In this document: one piece after another, positions 34,856 through 46,235 of the stretch
Layout of the letters: every line of letters begins with the position of its first letter
How positions within the stretch are numbered: the stretch's first letter is position 1
Notes under the pieces: generated by a model
Seen by the model: only the letters and a program-made list of their open reading frames with translations
The model's database searches: none
Told to the model about the DNA's origin: nothing
DNA from: Porogramme epimiltina
Taxonomy: Eukaryota > Basidiomycota > Agaricomycetes > Polyporales > Polyporaceae
NCBI GenBank assembly: GCA_900155495.1
Contig: FTLJ01000078.1
Coordinates: 107,579-171,578, forward strand
DNA length: 64,000 nucleotides
Direction of reading: 5' to 3'
Position numbers and translations under genes: made by a program

Positions 34856-35267
34856 TAGCTTCGCAACCTTGACTAGCTTAACGGACTGGAGTGTATGCCG
34901 GAGCAGTAGTGTGTGGTGTACGAAGACAGAGTGGATAATGTGTACAGTTACTGACGAATACGAGACTCCGCCGACCCGCAGAGGTCTGGCGCTATTCTGC
35001 ATGCACAATCGGATGGCCCGGCGGAGGAGTGAGGTACACCGAGTGTATATAGATCGCACCTGAGATTGAGCTGAGCGAGACTGGAACGGTTCAAACGTTC
35101 ACAACAGTGACAACACGAGCTTATCAGGAAACAAGCGCTTGCGGGCCGCAGCGATAACCACGTGCCGTAGACGCCCGATCCCTCAGAGCCACAGTCGTCG
35201 AGCTGTGCGGCAGTGGCCGATCGCGCCTTGCTCATCATCCTCGCCCTTTGCCCCCATCTTCGCCGTT
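34856..35267. other. intergenic region
   Basis: A 412-nt gap between two plus-strand genes with nothing recognisable beyond flanking regulatory DNA. Confidence 0.4.
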
Positions 35268-36425
35268 ATGGCATACTCGGACTACGGTGCGGATGCTACG
35301 GAACTGCTCGAGACGTACGGTGAGCTACATGGTTGAACTCAAAATCGCCATTATGCTTACTGTGAACCTGCAGACTTTCTCATGAAGTTCATCATTATTG
35401 GTGGGTAGTGGAGGACTACCGCAGGACGCAACACTCATACGGAGATGGTGTAGGAGAGGCTGGAACAGGGAAGACATGCCTACTACACCAATTTACGCAT
35501 AACTCATGTGAGTACGCTCTCTTCGGTACCCCATTACCTTCTTTATCTGAGTTCTCGTACAGTCAAGGAACACTCGCAACATACGATCGGAGTGGAATTC
35601 TCGAGTCGGACGGTCAAGCTTGGCGAGAAACGAATCAAGCTTCAGGTGCGTACTCGTGTAATGCCACTCCGGAGGGAGAACGGATGTATGTTGAACGGGC
35701 ATTGCGGTCGGCGGGATGCAGCTTTGGGACACTGCAGGGCAGGAGAGGTTTCGGTAAGTGCGTCATGGAAGCGGATATCCGGCCATCACGACCGATCCCC
35801 GAGCAGGTCCGTGACGAGGAGCTATTACAGAGGAGCGGCGGGTGCGATACTTGTGTACGACATCACCAGGTCTGCTGCTATATCAACTTCGCCCCACATG
35901 CACACTGACGAGCCGGGCAACGCACCTTCCATCAACTAAATCTAGCCGCGCTTCCTTCTCGAAGCTGGCCCGGTGGCTCGAGGATGCGCGCGCGCTGGGC
36001 AGCCAGCACTTGGTCACTGTGCTGGTCGGAAATAAGTCGGACAGAGAGGAAGAGCGCGAAGTGGAGTGGGCAGAGGCGAGTCGGTGGGCGGCCGAGCATG
36101 GTGAGGTCACTGCACGTTCCCCCGGCCCTCGGTCGCGCTGACCGTGTGTCCCTTGATTGCAGACGTCCACTTCCTCGAAGCGTCGTCGCTCTCGGGCGAC
36201 AACGTCGAGGCGCCGTTCCTCCTTTGCGCGCGGTCGATACTGCTCGCGATCGAGTCCGGCACGCTGGACCCGGAGAAGGCGGGCAGCGGCGTGAGCTACG
36301 GCGACCGCGCGCTGCGGCGGGTGAACAGCTCGAGCCGACTGAGTTTCGGGAGCTTGAGCGGCTCGCGGCGGAAGAGCACAGCGGTGAAGCTGAGGCTGCC
36401 TGGAACGGGCGTACGCTGCTGTTAG
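35268..36425 (+). CDS. Rab4-like small GTPase
   Basis: Eight exons (35268-35319, 35374-35400, 35454-35507, 35563-35645, 35722-35753, 35807-35869, 35946-36100, 36163-36425) give 242 aa. All GTPase motifs are visible: P-loop GEAGTGKT, switch I around [32 protein letters not shown] for G3 and switch II, GNKSD for G4, and EASSLSG in place of the usual ETSA. The protein ends in RCC, a di-cysteine for geranylgeranylation. LLHQFTHNSF and the ARALGS region are most like Rab4, which controls fast recycling from early endosomes. The C-terminal variable region is longer than usual, with a Ser-rich stretch (SSSRLSFGSLSGSRRKS). Confidence 0.92.
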
Positions 36426-38252
36426 CGCACGGCGGCGTACATCGGACGCTCTCTAGACTTTCTCATCCTGTGAGTGCCACCGTTACCGTTAACCATAATC
36501 CTCCCATGTCACGGCGCTGATCGACCACTGTGGTAGCATTCCCTTGGCTTTCTTTCGGACCCGCTTATGCAGGCTAATGCTCACCCACACAGCCTCGACA
36601 TTCCTTCCCACTCAGACCGGTGATCGTTTGCGACGGATCATACCCCTTCCCATCGTTTATACCTCATGCATCAGGACTCTCACTCCTCTTGTGAATCTTG
36701 CCCACGCTAGTCCCTCCAGGCATTTGGGAGTAGACACGCCACACCGGCCCTTTGCACGCTTGTAGTAATTGCGTTTAATGTTTCTGCGGGCTCGACCACC
36801 TACGTACATGTACCGGATCATCTGTAGTTTTACCGCATTCCCGTCCGTTGGTAGAATTGACGCGCTGCCTGGTCACGCCGACCGCTGCGGAATCGGGGGA
36901 GCTGAGAGTGCAGAGCTCGACGGCTGCGATTGCGCGATGGCGGGAGGCGGACCGTGCGAGTGTTGCCGCTGTGGCGGAGAAGGCCGGGCGAAGGGTGGTC
37001 GCGGGGCCATTCCATATGCTCGCCATCGCCGGGGATGCGTTTTTGGTCTTGGACACGAGGGTCGGCCCTCCGCCTGACGCACGCTCGCGTAAGTTGGGGG
37101 GTGCATGTGCTCGTAACCCAGATACGCTGACCCCCTTCTTGCCTCTCGTCCACAAGGTCGACTCGGAGATGCGCCTCCCCCAGCTGGCCGTACTCGGGGC
37201 ACCACCACCTCACGCGTCCTCGCCCGATCCGGGGCGCACTCACCCCGCACTCGCAGCTCAGATTCCCTCCGTTCTGGGAAATCACCCATGAAGATCCACT
37301 GCGTGGATGCATGGATGGGACGATAAGCCGGACGCGCGGGCATACGTGGATCAGTCGCATGACGCGCCCCCCGTCTGGTCGAACACGAGAAGTCGTCCGG
37401 GTGAAGGCCGGGTGCGGGGCGGCGCGCGCGTCGTGGCCCGCTCCCGCACTACTCTCGAGATTTTCCCGGTCCCACGTCCTCCGACACCCAGCGGCTCGCA
37501 TGTGCAATATAAGCAAGCGCAGCCCCGGCCGCACGCCCAGAGGATCTTCCGCCGCCGCCGCTGCCCAAGCCCCCCGCCGGCCCCCCGCGCAGGCGTCGTT
37601 CGCCTCGCCCCGCACGCCCAAGTGCCCTGCGGTGCCGCGTCCGCGCCCGAGCCCGCACCCAATAATCCCGCACCCTCCCCGTCGCCGGCGCGAAGCGAGT
37701 GCACCCCCCGGATTTCGTGCGACTACGCCGTGATCGCGCCCCCCGGTCCTCCTTCTTAAAAGCCGCGCTTCGGCTTCGATAACATGGCGTCCGCTGGTGA
37801 GTCCATTCGCCCGTTGTCCCGTTGTCGCGTTTGGCATCGACGTGTGGCGGGCCTCTCTGAAGACCGACGCGCGTCCGCGGCGGGCATCGTGACCTTCCCC
37901 TCGACGGAGGGTGCGATGCCTCGCGCGGGCGGCGCGCGAGTCGCGTGAGACAAGAATAATAATGTTGGCGGCGGAGCGCTTGGGGGGCAATTGCGCGGGC
38001 CGCGCGCAGGTACGGGGGGCGTAGATGCTGTTCGCCGACTCGGTGTTCTATGGCACGACACCCCCTCTAACGGCCACCTCGCTGTCAACGGCGTGGCTTC
38101 TGCACTCTTATCCGGTTCCTGGCGAGCGGGCCCGATATGTACGAGGAGTGTCAGGCGCGACCGGACGCCGGCCTAGGCGTCGGACTGAAGTCGTGCTCGC
38201 GACTGCAGCCGCAGCCTCGGATGGGGTATATACGTCGAAGGCGGACGTGAGG
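36426..38252. other. long GC-rich intergenic region
   Basis: About 1.8 kb without a gene I can support. Long frames on both strands (for instance a 386-codon minus-strand frame at 36830-37990) are Arg/Gly/Pro-rich and look compositional. One short plus-strand stretch at 37784, ATG GCG TCC GCT G followed by a consensus GTGAGT, could be a first exon but has no partner I can identify. A plus-strand frame at 36848-37291 has a somewhat protein-like segment but no supporting splice sites. Confidence 0.4.
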
Positions 38253-41200
38253 ATGCGTCTGGCCTGTCCCTTTGCCCTTTTGTTCCTCTTCCCCCCCGCT
38301 CCTTTGCGCGCTCGCCTTGAGCGCTTCGTCGCTTGTCAAGCTAGTGTTTAGCGTTTCGTCCAGCGCGAGAGGCGCACTAATACGACAGTGTCGCTGATAT
38401 AGTCGGGCAGATACGAGCGCGACCGCCGCGTCGCTGTCAGTGACATCCACTGACGGCACGGGCACGCCACTGTCGTTGACGAGCAGCGCGACTCCCCCGC
38501 CTGTCGGAGTATCTTCTACGGCCGCCCCAGGCCCGGCGTCCCCCTCCAGTGCGGCAGACTCGATACCCTCGTCTTCCTCCCCGGCCGTTCCTGGGTCTTC
38601 CACTTCGGCCCGGAGCGAAAGTTCCCTGCCGTACAAAGGGGCCGCGCAGTCTTCCAGTTCTGTTTCGTTGCTTTCGGGCAGCTCTGTCGCTCTTTCCGCG
38701 TCGTCCCCGTCCTCAAGCGTGGCCTCTGACCAAGACCCGGTTGCACCTGCAGCGAGCTCAAAGGCGTCATCGTCCGCTGCACGTTCCACATCCCGGTCTT
38801 CTGCTGCTACCACCAAGAAGGCGTCGTCAACAGCGGCAAGGTTAGCCGAACGCAAACCTACATTAGTGTTACCGTGCTCATTACTTCTTGTAGTAGCCAC
38901 GCCTCCCAGACCCAGTCTGCGAAGATGGCCCAACAGTCGTCCAGTGTGGCTTCACCGACCATCAAGTCGGGGGCGGATGTTCTCCCAACTGTGACGTCGT
39001 CGTCGGCTGCAACGTCTTCCGGTACTACGGTGTCCTCCGTGTCTACGGCTTCGAGCGCGAGTGCGAGCTCGACCACTGTGGCCAACAACCAGGATCCCGC
39101 TCCCCCTTCATCTCAGACCAGTCACAGTTCCTCGACAGCTTCCGCCGTAGACTCTGCTCCCACGTCCACCTCCGCTTCAGCGTCATCCGCCCCATCGGCA
39201 TCCTCCTCGTCGGCCCATTCCTCCGCATCGTCCGATTCCTCTTCAATTTCGGGTTCGTCTATCTCTACCACCCTTGACTCTTCAAGTTCCACCTCTGTCT
39301 CTGCTTCTTCTCACACGTCTGTGGATTCAGGCCCGGGTTCGAAGACGGCCTCGTCCGTAAACACTGGGTCAAGTCCAATAGACTCTGCTCAAGGGGTTAG
39401 TTCAAGTTCCTATGTTTCTTCCACCTCTGTCCTCTCTAGTACCAGCCATCCTACCTCGGAGACCTCTAGAATACCCACTCCTGCACCTGCGCCCCCTCCT
39501 CCATCACATCCCACTTCTGTATCTATCCCCATCACTTCTTCAACAACCTTGCCAGCGTCTACACCTACCTTTGCTAGCTCTTCTTCCATCCAATCCATTA
39601 CGACCATCCGATCCACTACGGTCAAAATAATAGAAAAAACCTCCACCGAGATAGAAGCCGTCGCACCACCCTCCTCCCAGGTGGACGTAGCTCCGAATGC
39701 ACCGACGTCCTCTCCCCTCCCAGATACCCTCACCTCCATTTCCCTGCCTGAATTCCCGTCTAGCCCCTCCACCGTTTCTCGTATGAGTGTCATTGGTTCT
39801 AAAGTTGGCATTGCACAGGCTAATGCGGATACCCCGACCCCGACGTCGACGAGCACGGTGACGGAGACACCGGAGACAACTCTCTCCTCACCGGTGTTCG
39901 TCACGGTCACCGAATCCGATCACCGCACGACGCTCTCTGTACCCCCCGTGTTCACAAGCGTTGCGGTCACGACGGAGCCGGATGGTCAACTCGTCAGCGT
40001 CACGCATGTTATCGCCAACCCAACTGGTATCTGGGGTGTCAACGTGGCCACTACCAAGACTGGGTTTGTTTTCTTCGCATCTTAGACATCTGTCTGGCTC
40101 ACACACGATGTAGATTCTTCGCCAACACTGGGGCGGTCGCAGGCGTATTCCTGGCAGTTGGTATTATCATAACCGCGATCGCAGTGGGAATATGGTTCTT
40201 CATCCGTCGCCGCCAGCGCCGCACGCCGCGTTTCGTTAACTCCATTTCGCGCCCACTTCCCATGCCCGACAACCCATTCGAGGACCCGCGCCCCCTCAAC
40301 CAAGCGCCCCAGATGCGCTATGCATCCGGTTTCACGGATCGCACCCTCCTCATCGGCGACGGATCCTCCGTCACACGCGCCGCGCCGCACAGCCCGTTCG
40401 ACGACGACATGGAGCGCGTACATTCCCGTGCGGGCAGCAACGACCCGCACCTCGAAGGCCTCGGTCTCATCACTGGCGTCGGCGCGAACGGACGCAGAGT
40501 CAGCGCAGGCACCGGAGGGCGCCGATCGTTCGAGACGCGCTCACGCCAGTCGAGCGGGCCCATCGGCGTCGCGCTGACGTCCGACCAGCGCATGGACGCG
40601 CCGTACATGCACCGCCCCGAGACGTCCTCCGCGCGCTCGTCGCCGTCGCTCTACCCGCCGACCCTCCCGCCGCTCCCCGGAGACGGCAGCGGCAGCCTCG
40701 TGGACATCCCGCTCGACAGCGACATCAGCTCACCGCTCCCGTCCCCCGTGAGCAACAGCAGCGCGGCGCGCATCGCGTCCCCGACGACGCGCAAGCCCGT
40801 CCCCCCGCACCCGGACCTCCTCCCCTCCCTCGCGTCCACGCCCGTCTCCGTGCTCGCGCCCCAGGCACAGTGGCAGCCGCAGCCGAAGACGGCGCCGCCG
40901 GTCGTGCCCCCGCGCAGCCCGCTCCGGACGAACAGCATGATCAGCGCGCGCTCCACGTCGCGCTCCCCCCCGATCGCGCACGTCCCGATGGCGAGTATCC
41001 AGACGCAGTTCGGGTCTGGCGAGCTCGCGGCGCCGCCGGACAAGGCGCGCATGTACGAGCCGCTCACGCCGCCGTCGTCGTTCACGAACATCACGCCGAC
41101 GGACTCGCAGTCGGGCCACGAGCCGCCGAGCCCCGCGGCGTCGAGCCTGTCAAGCGGGAGCCAGGGTGGCGCGAAGCAGCGGGAGACGTTCTACACGCGC

Positions 41201-41319
41201 ACGGAGGGGCAGCGTCAGCAGGTGCGTTCCGGGTCCGCGTGTCGCGAGTTCGGAGGAACGTGCTGACGGCCATTCATTGGAACCCACAGCGTCGCCCGAG
41301 CGTTGAGTGGCGGCAGTGA
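38253..41319 (+). CDS. mucin-like Ser/Thr-rich single-pass membrane protein (copy 1)
   Basis: Five exons (38253-38343, 38411-38840, 38894-40063, 40114-41221, 41290-41319) give 942 aa. The start gives a plausible signal peptide (MRLACPFALLFLFPPAP). About 530 residues of Ser/Thr/Ala/Pro-rich sequence follow, probably heavily O-glycosylated, then a less repetitive juxtamembrane stretch with PVFVTVTESDHRTTLSVPP, one membrane helix (GAVAGVFLAVGIIITAIAV) and RRRQRR as stop-transfer. The cytosolic tail of about 360 residues is Pro/Ser-rich. This resembles fungal wall-stress sensors in architecture, but I cannot assign it to Wsc or Mid2. The first exon is the weakest part: a TATA-like GTATATAC sits only 20-27 nt before the ATG, so the true start may differ. 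A paralogue lies at 49608-51449. Confidence 0.75.
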
Positions 41320-41742
41320 GATGCGCCTTGCGTTTATGCGCTAGTAGACTCTTTTGAGATCTCCGTGGACAACTTTCCAGCTTATCGCTGTGTGCACCGG
41401 ATCGCCCACCATGTATATACTACCTCCACCGACATGACCTTCTTGCCGTTGGTGCGGCAGCTGTACCCTTTAGGTATATGCACACCGCAGACATAGAACC
41501 TACTGCCCCTTCCCTGCGCCGCCGCCCACCACCCAGAAATGCCCTTCCATGACACCGACGACGACCTTCGTGTAGTAACATCGCGCGTATGTGCATGTAT
41601 GTATATCGTATTCCGACGACACTGTATATTACACATTTCCGAGCCGGATGCTTTTCGTGATTCCCTTCCATCCATCCACCAATGCGCAGTAGATCTTCCC
41701 CGTCCAAAATGTGGCGTCATTCGAGGCACCACTGGTGGCCAC
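41320..41742. other. intergenic region between convergent genes
   Basis: A 423-nt stretch holding the 3' flanks of the mucin-like and isochorismatase-like genes. No gene seen. Confidence 0.4.
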
Positions 41743-43135
41743 TCATGAACACGCGTTAATGATCCTCTCAGAGTCCGCAAGGAAGCCGTAGCTCTGTAAT
41801 TTCCGTCGCTAAGCCCGCTCTTCCAGAGACGGCGGCACGGAACACTCACCCCGCCGGCGTTGTAGAGGACATTCTCGAGCCCTCCCGGAGGCGATGTGGT
41901 CGCGACGCAGTCCTCGACCATGATGCAGTCGTATCCGCGGTAATACGCGTCGATGACGGTCCCCAGCACGCACTGCGCCGACCCCGTCAGAGTGAGATAC
42001 AGGCGGGCGCCAGAACCGCACGCACCTGGTCTGCGTTCACTCCCGCGAAGAAGAGCGTCGTGATGCCTTCCTCCTGGAGGTAGAGGTCCAGCGCGCTCTG
42101 GCCTCCCCAAATGCCGCTCATCCTGCGCGCGACGCACAGAAGCCGCAGTCAGCGTCCAATACGAAACCTACTAGCCGGTGGCCTCGCGGCCCTCGTCACG
42201 GTGCACATCGAGGGACCACGCGGTCGCGGGTGCGCCCGCAGGGCGGCGCTCGGCCACCGCGGCAGGCGCTGCGTGCACGCGGGCACTCACCGGTTCTTGT
42301 GGATCCAGACGTCCGTGCCTGCGTCGCGGCCGTGTTCGTACAGCTTCTGGAGCGGGCCGTAGAGGTCCGCGTTGTACGAGCCGCGCATGAGGAGGCGGCC
42401 GAATTCGCCCGAGAGCTCCGCGCCGAACCCGCCGCGACCGCCCTTCATGAAGCCGCGGACGAGCGAGGGCGGGATGGTCGTGAGCTCGTGGTCGGTGAGG
42501 CCCCAGTTCCTGCACGCACAGACAGTGTTACTAGGGGAACGCGAGGTGTTTGCGAAGGGAGACGTACACCCAGACGATCTTCACGCCCTTCGAGCGCAGC
42601 GCAGGGACGACGTTCATGAGCGGAATTACGCACGACAGACCCGTCGGGTGATCGCGCAGGTCCGGGTGCAGGAAGAAGCTGCAGGGGCGCGCGCGTGACC
42701 GCGATTGCGGGTGAGCACAGGGCATCGTCGCGGAGAGATCGCGGAGACGGAGCGCCGCCGGGCGCACTAGCTGCTAGCAACCAGCACTCACTTTTGCATG
42801 TCGACGATGACGATCGCGCTGCTCTTCGCTGATATGCGCACCTCGCGCTCTCCGTCCACGGGGATATCAACTTGCAGCTCCTTCACGAGGGGTGGGACAG
42901 GTACGTCGTGCGCGGGCTCATCCTGCACGACTGCGCCGTCCGCGAGCGCGCCTTTGGGCAGGTGCGTAGTGCGGGTGAGGTCGACGAGGCCGTTTGGGTA
43001 CTCGACCCAGAACGACGCTGCGTTTCCATATTCCGTGGCGACGGGAACACGGGGCCGTTTAGTCATGCCGAGGATAGGATGACTGTGGTCCTGCTTGTCT
43101 GTGAGATCAGGCTGCGAGCTGGAGGCGCCACCCAT
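41743..43135 (-). CDS. isochorismatase-like cysteine hydrolase
   Basis: Six exons (42792-43135, 42568-42678, 42291-42509, 42026-42122, 41850-41972, 41743-41793) give 314 aa. The core isochorismatase fold starts at SSAIVIVDMQNFFLHP, with the catalytic-type Asp, and reaches the nucleophile in FAGVNADQCVLGTVIDAY, followed by YDCIMVEDCVATT. A Lys in WIHKNRMSGIWGG is in the position expected for the third catalytic residue. An N-terminal extension of about 90 residues (YGNAASFWVEYPNGLVDLTR) is common in fungal proteins of this group. Members hydrolyse isochorismate, nicotinamide or other amides and ureas; the substrate here is unknown. The first 5' exon was duplicated downstream together with an MDR gene and survives there as a relic. 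Confidence 0.87.
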
Positions 43136-43866
43136 GGATTAGGAGGAAAGGAGGCTGAGAGCCGAAGGGCGCGAAGAGGCGAGAAGGGGGGCATTGGGGG
43201 CGGTGGAATATGAGGGGCTCACCGTGTGTAGAACGAGAAGAAGTTGGGAGATGCTGCGCGGCGCGATGCGATAAGGTGGGAGCTGCCCCCGACGCCCACA
43301 TCGCTCTCCCATCGCCCCTGGGCCGTCGTATATTTGTGACGTCACGTTATCGCGTCTCGTCGGGCGCCTCTACGTACCAAGTGCTGCCCTCTATGTTGCG
43401 GTCGGCTTTACAAGGGTTGACGGGGAAGGGGGCATCCTAAAATTCCTACGAACCGGCGGATCCGCGACGCGAACAAGGATTACTTTTCCCCGGCAAATTG
43501 AACCCTCACAACCGCCTTCCCATCCACACAGCTTCGCCAAGAGCCGCTCACCATACGTCTTCAGTGTCTCAGCCGCCGAACCAGGTGTTTGAATTCCTGA
43601 GCAATTTTTCTCAAGAATTTGTATGTAACGTCGTGGTCGATGGTTCTACGGAATGGAACAGGGCTTGCTGAAATTCATATAAGCTCTGAGAAGGAAAGAA
43701 AGGGGAAGGCTCCAACCAAGTTCACTGTAGTGTAATCATATTCAGATACAGCATTGAAGTACGTTGAACTATAAGGTATACGATACACGTAGATAAAGGT
43801 ATAACATGTAGAATTAACGAACACCATACACAAGAGACATAAACACCCAGTATCGGCTACCTCGCA
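43136..43866. other. intergenic region with CRE-like palindrome
   Basis: About 730 nt between the isochorismatase start (minus) and the 3' end of the first MDR gene (minus). It contains the isochorismatase promoter, including a perfect GTGACGTCAC palindrome, and AT-richer 3' flank sequence from about 43600 that is also found downstream of the second MDR gene. Confidence 0.5.
43336..43345. promoter_or_regulatory. CRE/ATF-type palindrome
   Basis: GTGACGTCAC contains the full TGACGTCA element recognised by fungal bZIP factors of the Atf/CREB class. It lies about 200 nt upstream of the isochorismatase ATG, next to a TATA-like AAATATAC on the minus strand. Function is inferred from sequence only. 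Confidence 0.45.
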
Positions 43867-45218
43867 TCACTCTACGTTCGGGTCCACCTTGATAACGACC
43901 TTTCCGGTAGCACGACTAGTCAAGAGCCGCTTGTAGGCTTCAAGAGCGTCTTCAAACGAGTAAACGGAGTCCACCAACGGCTTGACTTTGCCTGCAGGAT
44001 ACGGTAAGCTGCAGGAAAGATCGCCAAGGGTGAGCGCACGCACCTTCCTCCACCATCTTCGCAAAACCCTCCAGCCTCTTCTTGTTAGCCTCAACGAGGA
44101 AGAACCTAGTCGCGACGCGTCCACTATCAGACCCCAACCAGCTTGAGAGATAAACGGACAGGACTCACTTCCATTTCCGCCTCGTACCGCCGAGGAAACC
44201 CGGCTGGAGGAGCACCTTCCACACGAAGCGCAGAAGCCCGCCCCCCTGCGGGCCCACGGAGAAAAACATTCCGTTCGGCGTCAGGTACGCCGGGCTCTCG
44301 ACGAATAGCGTCGGGTCCATCGTGCCTACCGCCTCCATAAACACATCGTACTGGTGCCCCGCCGCCTTGAGCTGCTCGTGCAGCGGTGCCTTCGTGTAGT
44401 CGAAGAAGTCGTCCGCGCCGAGCTTGCGCACGTACTCCTCGTTCCTCGCGGACGCCGACACGCCCACGCGCGCAGCACCTGCAGCCTTGGCCACCATGAT
44501 CGCGAACGAGCCTACCGAGGTGCTGCCGCCGTTGATGAAGACGGACTGGCCCGGCTGAAGGCGCGCGGTGTCGATGAGGGCTTGGTATGCGGTAATGCCG
44601 GCGATGGTGAACCCGGACGCTTGGGTGGGTGTGACGTTCTTTGGGCGGAGGACGGTCGCGGACGCGGAAACCTTGGTGTACTGTGCGAGAGCACCCCAGC
44701 CAGAGCGGACCGCCGTAGCTGCATTTCGACGGTCGTAGAGCAAAAGATAGCAGAGTGCACGTGTCGGGCGGTGGAAGGTGCGAGCGTATAGCGTTCAGGG
44801 AAATGTACAGGTAAAGGGGGGATATGAATACTCACAGACGGAGTTCGAGCCAAAGACCTCATCACCCTCCTTGAAATCCGTGCCGTTAGCGTCCACCACT
44901 ACTCCCGCGAAGTCAAACTCGTGTGCGTAGATGTGCTTGAGCAGAAAACTGGGGGCGGCACGGAGAACCTTGTACCCTCTACAGAGTAATGTCAGCCCCG
45001 TTTCGGAACTCATCGCAGTAAATACTCAGTGCTGTTACTTACACTGGGTTCAATGAGGCGGCCTGCACTTTGACGAGGATTTGGCCCTTGGAGAGCTTGG
45101 GGATAGGCGAGTCATCCACGAGCTTGAGGACGTCCTCGGGTTTGCCCTTGCCTGTAACACGCCATGTCTTCTGCTTCTCGGGGAGTACAGATTCCTTGGT
45201 CGGTTGCTCGGACGACAT
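43867..45218 (-). CDS. MDR-family quinone oxidoreductase-like protein (copy A)
   Basis: Five exons (45043-45218, 44836-44978, 44169-44718, 44044-44105, 43867-43991) give 351 aa. It is a zinc-independent medium-chain dehydrogenase/reductase: an N-terminal GroES-like part (KLSKGQILVKVQAASLNPVGYK, YAHEFDFAGVVVDANG, FKEGDEVFG), the nucleotide-binding INGGSTSVGSFAIMVAKA, then LGADDFFDYTKAPL and MEAVGTMDP. The C-terminus reads ATGKVVIKVDPNVE. Such enzymes use NADPH to reduce quinones or enones, or act on unknown carbonyls; structural Zn ligands are not evident. All intron positions are shared with the downstream copy B, and most residues are identical, so the two are recent tandem duplicates. Confidence 0.9.
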
Positions 45219-45689
45219 GCTAATAAGTCGTCGATGCAAGAGGGGAAGATAGATGGAGAGCGAAAGAGCTGTGAAAAACCTGTGGGCTAGCGAATGTCCG
45301 GAGCTGCATGCAGCCCCTGTATATACGATCGCGTGAACATGGCCGGGAGGTTCGAGAATATTTGCGTAGAGCCAAGAGGTTTTCTCCATCATCCTACCAT
45401 TGCGTTTGACTGAATAGTCCCAGCACGAATGTACATTGCTGTTTAAGCGGACAGGCAGCGCGCAGAGCTTGGGGTACGGAAGCTGTATAGGGAGAGTAGG
45501 AGAGGGCGTATGTGGACTTGCCGAAGGGCCGCGCATCCACGGCCTCGCGTACTGCTTCCGGGACGCGCGAGAGCCGCCCCCACACACATCAAATTCGAGT
45601 GTGGATGATCTCACGGGCATGGGCCCGGGGGCCGGGATCCACCGCGTCCGCCACTCACAGTTAACCCGTGCAATCGTACTTCGCCAATC
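45219..45689. other. promoter region of MDR copy A
   Basis: This region is homologous to the region upstream of copy B. It holds a TATA-like element at 45319-45326, the GTTTGACTG block and a CAAATTCGAGTG block near 45590, all present in the same order upstream of copy B. Confidence 0.55.
45319..45326 (-). promoter_or_regulatory. TATA-like box of MDR copy A
   Basis: GTATATAC about 100 nt upstream of the ATG at 45218. The equivalent place upstream of copy B also has a TATA-like run (47682-47691), so the element is retained in both duplicates. Confidence 0.45.
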
Positions 45690-45990
45690 TCAAAATTCAG
45701 AGGAGGCGGCGCGTCATCTGGGTGAAGTCGAAAGGGTCGTTCGGGCACCTAGCCCAGAACCTCGGCCCTATGGGCCTGTAGTGATCATGACCTGTCGGTG
45801 TATTGTCAGACGTCGAGGATAGGACGACTACATTCCTTCGGTGATGTCAGGCCGTGAGCTGAAAGGTGCTGTCGGTGAGTTGGCGGGAAGTTGACAGTTG
45901 TACGGCTGGCTGAAAAGGGCGCGAAAGGGGTTCTCGGTGGCTATATCTTGCGCACAACGTGAAGAAACGATATACTGCACGGCTCTGCAC
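45690..45990 (-). pseudogene. decayed relic of the isochorismatase 5' exon
   Basis: This stretch lines up with 42940-43200, the first exon and leader of the isochorismatase-like gene, on the same strand. Shared pieces include GTGAAGTCGA..GGGTCGTTCGGGCAC (GTGAGGTCGA..GGCCGTTTGGGTAC in the gene), CTAGCCCAGAAC (CGACCCAGAACG), GAGGATAGGA.GACT, and the AGGGCGCGAA tract. The position of the ATG has lost its start codon (CCACCCATGG in the gene versus TGTCGGTGAG here), several indels break the frame, and downstream exons are missing. It is best explained as a partial copy carried by the tandem duplication of the neighbouring MDR gene. Confidence 0.65.
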
Positions 45991-46235
45991 CCGGGGAGAG
46001 AGGGTAAGCTCTGAATTACTCGCTGCTATCTCCCCCTCAAGAAGTCACGCTGCCACGAGACTAGGGCACGTAATGAATGAACCCTCCATAATAGATAGGT
46101 TTTCATATTAGCAGCTACACAGATATTCGTGCACGTTGAATCATAAGGTATCCAATACACATAGACAGGGGTATAAACGAGGAAGACTGGCATACCGGAC
46201 GCATACTCGTACACGCAATGTCAACCCACCTCCCT

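Larger units (their letters stand above)
42950..45690. repeat. tandem duplication A, unit 1
   Basis: This unit covers the 5' part of the isochorismatase-like gene, its upstream region and the first MDR gene with its promoter. It is repeated in the same order at about 45700-48090. Matching landmarks include the GCCGAGGATAGGA stretch near 43070 (GTCGAGGATAGGA near 45810), the MDR exons, and the GTTTGACTG promoter block near 45400 (near 47790). Edges are approximate. Confidence 0.7.

Noticed and set aside
37784..37800. Possible first exon (ATG GCG TCC GCT G, then GTGAGT)
   Set aside because: No downstream exon in matching phase could be found, and the mucin-like gene has a better start with a signal peptide at 38253.
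36830..37990. 386-codon minus-strand open frame
   Set aside because: The translation is Arg/Gly/Ala-rich with no domain or helix pattern, in GC-rich DNA where stops are rare. No splice or conservation support.
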